A stretch of 27,274 bases of DNA, taken from contig NZ_JAKJHX010000015.1 in the NCBI RefSeq assembly GCF_021648855.1, positions 1 through 27,274 of the forward strand, written 5' to 3'. Each line of letters begins with the position of its first letter. Position 1 is the stretch's first letter. A program made the position numbers and the translations under genes. Under the pieces are notes generated by a model, which saw nothing but the letters and a program-made list of their open reading frames with translations, ran no database searches and was not told the origin of the DNA. Shown here one piece after another: positions 24,136 through 27,274 of the stretch. Origin of the DNA: Tychonema litorale BBK16. Lineage in GTDB: Bacteria; Cyanobacteriota; Cyanobacteriia; Cyanobacteriales; Microcoleaceae.

Positions 24136-24792
24136 ATGACTCATTATACGCCAACTCCCGACCCGGAACCGCAAAAGCCGATCGCACATTCCCCCAATTC
24201 TGAAATCAACGCAAATATTTTAACAGGCGAATCTTTGGTTGATTTGCGGAAGTACGATCAATCAAAGTTCGATCGCGGAAGGCCCGGTTGGTTGATTTTG
24301 GTTTGGTGGTTGGTGCAGGCGATCGCCTTTCCCCTCACTCCACACCCTTTTAATGGCATCAGAAGCGGGTTGCTGCGGTTGTTTGGCGCGAAAATCGGTT
24401 TTGGGGTAATTATCCGCCCTACGGCTCGTTTTACCTATCCTTGGAAAGTTGAAATCGGCGATTATAGTTGGATCGGAGATGATGTTGTATTGTACAGTTT
24501 GGAGCGAATTGCGATCGGCAAACACTGCGTTATTTCTCAAAAAAGCTACCTCTGCACCGGCACTCACGACCCTCAAGACCCAGCCTTTGGGTTAATCACA
24601 GCATCTGTTATCATTAATAACGGCGTTTGGATTGCCGCCGACTGCTTCATTGGGCCTGGTGTTGCGATCGGTGCAAATGCCTTAATTGGAGCTCGCAGCA
24701 GCGTCTTTAAAAATATGCCGGCCGGCTTTGTGTGCACGGGAACTCCCTGTCGCCCGCGCTATCCGAGAGAAATCAACAACAGTTCGCAGTAA
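24136..24792 (+). CDS. hpsU: WcaF-like left-handed beta-helix acetyltransferase (HpsU type)
   Basis: A 218-residue acetyltransferase. An N-terminal extension with DLRKYDQSKFDRGRPGW and a hydrophobic stretch leads into hexapeptide repeats (about 88-205): VEIGDYSWIGDDVVLYS, then YLCTGTHDPQDPAF (with the catalytic-type His) and VWIAADCFIGPGVAIGANALIGA. The family makes O-acetylated polysaccharides; close cyanobacterial relatives are called HpsU, for hormogonium polysaccharide synthesis. The gene name is by resemblance, and no other hps genes are in the window. The first 30 residues are Pro-rich and probably disordered. Only 44 nt separate its ATG from the divergent CDF start. Confidence 0.88.
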   Translation: MTHYTPTPDPEPQKPIAHSPNSEINANILTGESLVDLRKYDQSKFDRGRPGWLILVWWLVQAIAFPLTPHPFNGIRSGLLRLFGAKIGFGVIIRPTARFTYPWKVEIGDYSWIGDDVVLYSLERIAIGKHCVISQKSYLCTGTHDPQDPAFGLITASVIINNGVWIAADCFIGPGVAIGANALIGARSSVFKNMPAGFVCTGTPCRPRYPREINNSSQ

Positions 24793-24877
24793 TTGGTAAT
24801 TAGTAATTGGCAAGGATTGGCCGTTAGTTATTATCAATAGCAACTAACTAATAAGTAATAACCCATAACTAATAACT

Positions 24878-26350
24878 GTGAATATCCTACCCGAAGAGTT
24901 ATCGACACAAATATCGCAAATATTTACAACAACTTTATTTACAATAGGGGTAAATCCTGTATCACTCAGGTCACTTCTGGCACTGATTCTATCCTTCATG
25001 GCTGTGCTGATTGTATCACAAGCTTTTACTAATTTTCTTAAAAAAAGCTTGCTCGTCAGACTAGGAATCGACGAAGGAAACCGGGAAGCTATTGCAGTTA
25101 TTTTACGCTATTTAATCGTAGCTTTTGGAGTAATATTTTCCATCCAAGAAATCGGCTTTAACCTCGCTTCTTTTGCAGTAGTGGCGGGGGGATTGGGAGT
25201 GGGAATTGGTTTCGGAATCCAGGATTTAACAACCAACTTTGTCAGCGGACTGACACTGCTTTTAGACAGACCTGTCAAAGTCGGAGACTTTGTGGAATTA
25301 GAAGGATTGATGGGAATAGTCAAAAAAATCTCGATTCGCTCGACGATCATCAAAACTAATGACGATTCTAGCGTCATAGTTCCCAACAGTAACATGATTA
25401 GCCACAAAATAGTTAACTGGAGTTACCAAAATCCGCTGCTTTGTCTACGACTTCCCATAGAAATAGCCGAGAATAGTGACCCGCTGTTAGTAACAGAAAC
25501 TCTGTTAAGTATTGCTTACGCAGAAGCAGGAGTATTGTCTGAACCAAATCCGAAAGTATTCTTTGTGGAGTTTGGCGATGATTGCTTTAAATTTGAGCTT
25601 TTGGTGTGGACCGATCGACCAACGGATCGAGAAGTCATTAAAAGTTCTTTGAATTTTGCTATAGAGTACCATTTCCGTAAGCAGGGAATCAATTTTCCGT
25701 CCAATGAGAGAGATTTGTATTTGCGAAATCCCGAATTTCTGTTGTCACTGTTCGACAAAAAAGGAACTGTAACTAAGCCAGAAATGATCATTGAAAATAA
25801 TCCAAAAATTCCGATTTTGAGCGAGGGGATAAAAAAGCCATCTTCCCTTAGCAATTTGCTGCGAGAGGTAAAATATTTTGAACATCTCACGGATCTAGAA
25901 TTGCGACAATTGATTGAAGTTGGATACCGTCAGCGGCTGCGCCCACAAGAATTCTTGTTCCGAGAAAACGACGCAGGAGATGCTTTTTATATGATTCTTT
26001 CTGGTTCAGTGGAGGTTTTTGTCGAGGCAATTGATAAACACTTGAGAAATCTCGGTTCGGGTACTTTTTTTGGGGAACTTTCTTTGATGTTGGGAATCCC
26101 CAGAACTGCTTCGGTGAGAGCTTTGGAAGAAACTATTTTGTTTGCGATCAATAAAGAAGGTTTCCAAAAGGTTTTAACAGAACGACCTGATTTATATGAA
26201 CAGATTATTCAAGAAATAGCTAAACATAAAGAAGAACTCAGCGAGAGACAACAGGAACTGCGAGAAATGCAACTGGTAGATGCGTCAGAAGATGATGAGA
26301 GTCCTGTTGAGTGGGTAAGGAAACGGCTGAAAAATCTATTTAGTGTTTGA
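24878..26350 (+). CDS. MscS-type channel with C-terminal cyclic-nucleotide-binding domain
   Basis: A 490-residue channel. Membrane helices lie at about 30-51, 70-92 and 96-128; the third is the pore helix, with GGLGVGIGFGIQD, followed by DRPVKVGDFVEL and the MscS beta domain (about 130-185). The cytoplasmic alpha/beta domain runs to about 280. A cNMP-binding domain spans about 332-440, with FRENDAGDAFYMILSGSVEVF and the phosphate-binding cassette GTFFGELSLMLGIPRTASVRA (R409). This is the layout of bacterial cyclic-nucleotide-gated (bCNG) channels in the MscS superfamily, reported to open with cAMP rather than tension. A charged coiled-coil tail (450-490) follows. The start is GTG; no Shine-Dalgarno sequence is evident. 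A cyclase lies 5 kb away. Confidence 0.93.
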   Translation: MNILPEELSTQISQIFTTTLFTIGVNPVSLRSLLALILSFMAVLIVSQAFTNFLKKSLLVRLGIDEGNREAIAVILRYLIVAFGVIFSIQEIGFNLASFAVVAGGLGVGIGFGIQDLTTNFVSGLTLLLDRPVKVGDFVELEGLMGIVKKISIRSTIIKTNDDSSVIVPNSNMISHKIVNWSYQNPLLCLRLPIEIAENSDPLLVTETLLSIAYAEAGVLSEPNPKVFFVEFGDDCFKFELLVWTDRPTDREVIKSSLNFAIEYHFRKQGINFPSNERDLYLRNPEFLLSLFDKKGTVTKPEMIIENNPKIPILSEGIKKPSSLSNLLREVKYFEHLTDLELRQLIEVGYRQRLRPQEFLFRENDAGDAFYMILSGSVEVFVEAIDKHLRNLGSGTFFGELSLMLGIPRTASVRALEETILFAINKEGFQKVLTERPDLYEQIIQEIAKHKEELSERQQELREMQLVDASEDDESPVEWVRKRLKNLFSV

Positions 26351-26419
26351 ATTTAAAATTAACCTAAATAAATATCGCACATCTGCTATTATTAATGGAT
26401 AAAGTTAATCGTAATTGCT

Positions 26420-27274
26420 ATGACGCGATTTATTCACGATCGCTTTGCCAAAGAATTCCTGGAAGAATTGCTGTCACCCATCGGCACGGTGAATGTCGGT
26501 CGCGATGTGACGAGCGAAGTCCGAGAAATCGATGTTTACTTCACTCCTGGCACCGCAATTCCCGAATACTCCGAAAATCTAGGATTGTTGGGGAAAATGG
26601 CTGGTACGACTGCAATTTTTGAACCATTTCGCAATCCGACAAGCGCCAGCGAAATTTGTAGCTGTTTGGGCAAGTTATTGGACGTGCGAGGCGAATTGGA
26701 GCGAAAATTTAGAAGAGAAAATACTCGCTATGATGACGCTCAGTTGCCCAAACTGTGGATTTTGACACCGACAGCATCGAGAGCATTGGTAGATAGCTTT
26801 AATGCGACACCAGACACCGGAAATTGGATGCAAGGAATCTATTTTTTGGGGGAATCTTTGCGATCGGCAATTGTAGTGATTCACCAGTTGCCAGAAACGC
26901 CAGAAACCCTGTGGTTGAGGATTTTGGGCAAGGGTAAAGTGCAGCAAAGGGCGATCGCCCAATTGAGCACTTTAGCAACAGACGATCCGTTGCGGATTAT
27001 CGCGCTAGAATTATTGTATCGGTTACAGTCAAATCTAGTAACCGATATCCCACAGGAAATGGAGCCAGAAGAGCGGGAGTTAATTATGGCTATAGCACCA
27101 CTTTTTCGAGAACAAATACAAGCCGCAGAGCAACGAGCTAGGGCAAAAGGGCTAGAACAAGGGCTAGAACAAGGGCTAGAACAAGGGCTAGAACGAGGGC
27201 TAGAACGAGGGCTAGAACGAGGGCTAGAACAAGGGCTAGAACAAGGGCTAGAACGAGGGCTAGAACGAGGGCTA
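26420..27274 (+). CDS. Partial Rpn/PD-(D/E)XK-like protein with GLE(Q/R) tandem tail
   Basis: The reading frame opens at ATG 26420 and remains open to the window end (285 residues seen), so the stop lies outside. It begins TRFIHDRFAKEFLEELLSP and has EVREIDVYFTPG, resembling the cyanobacterial Rpn-like/PD-(D/E)XK nuclease family proteins that are often misnamed flagellar assembly protein H. The E...IDVYF segment could be the nuclease core, but the full active site is not clear. From residue 244 the protein is a tandem of GLE(Q/R), forming a predicted amphipathic coiled coil. Function is unknown; some relatives are transposase-like or recombination-promoting nucleases. No Shine-Dalgarno sequence is evident. 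Confidence 0.8.
   Translation, partial: MTRFIHDRFAKEFLEELLSPIGTVNVGRDVTSEVREIDVYFTPGTAIPEYSENLGLLGKMAGTTAIFEPFRNPTSASEICSCLGKLLDVRGELERKFRRENTRYDDAQLPKLWILTPTASRALVDSFNATPDTGNWMQGIYFLGESLRSAIVVIHQLPETPETLWLRILGKGKVQQRAIAQLSTLATDDPLRIIALELLYRLQSNLVTDIPQEMEPEERELIMAIAPLFREQIQAAEQRARAKGLEQGLEQGLEQGLERGLERGLERGLEQGLEQGLERGLERGL
27149..27274 (+). repeat. 12-bp tandem repeat encoding GLE(Q/R)
   Basis: Ten and a half units of gggctagaacaa or gggctagaacga run to the window end. The Q/R variant order is Q Q Q R R R Q Q R R. The units are in frame, so copy-number change alters tail length by four residues each. The total length cannot be seen here. Confidence 0.95.

Noticed and set aside
26395..26622. 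75-residue plus-strand frame
   Set aside because: It is out of frame with the long open frame from 26420, which has clear family similarity.

Overview
The window looks like chromosomal DNA from a filamentous cyanobacterium, most likely of the Oscillatoria/Microcoleus kind. This rests on many HIP1-type octamers (GCGATCGC), several blocks of tandem heptamer repeats in intergenic DNA, and cyanobacterial gene content: a lumenal TLP40/CYP38-like cyclophilin, a TxlA/HCF164-like thioredoxin, a NIL-domain ferredoxin, a PEP-CTERM protein, an HpsU-like acetyltransferase and the N-terminal module of TPR-CHAT proteins. Species assignment is inference. I found no tRNA, rRNA, CRISPR array, transposase or phage gene.

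Layout. 1-4.6 kb: a GerMN protein (+) converges on the minus-strand efp, accB, arsR-like series; a lumenal peptidyl-prolyl isomerase and a small membrane protein run on the plus strand. 4.8-8.1 kb: a HAF-repeat PEP-CTERM protein (+) converges on the thioredoxin gene (-), which diverges from a NIL-ferredoxin/membrane protein pair (+). 8.6-13.6 kb: minus-strand housekeeping genes, lapA-like then aroK, and an RNB-family exoribonuclease then ubiX. 14.0-15.8 kb: a cyanobacterial protein with two C-terminal repeats (+) converges on clpP (-). 16.0-18.5 kb: a DUF433 gene overlapping a divergent poly(ADP-ribose) glycohydrolase-like gene, then a multi-pass acetyltransferase-like protein. 18.6-21.2 kb: a histidine kinase followed by a response regulator fused to a class III adenylate cyclase. 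21.4-24.8 kb: a HAD phosphatase, a 39-bp tandem repeat array, a protein that stops where a TPR-CHAT protein would begin its TPR array, a short CDF transporter and an HpsU-like acetyltransferase. 24.9-27.3 kb: an MscS-type channel with a cyclic-nucleotide-binding domain, and a protein cut by the window end that carries a GLE(Q/R) tandem tail.

Functional links. The kinase/cyclase pair should control cAMP, and the channel 5 kb away has a canonical cNMP-binding cassette, so a cAMP-to-channel link is plausible but unproven. The most unusual items are the PARG-like/DUF433 overlap, the RNB protein that lacks the catalytic Asp cluster, the truncated TPR-CHAT N-terminus whose stop codon lies in an interspersed repeat, and a composite palindromic repeat family present at several sites.
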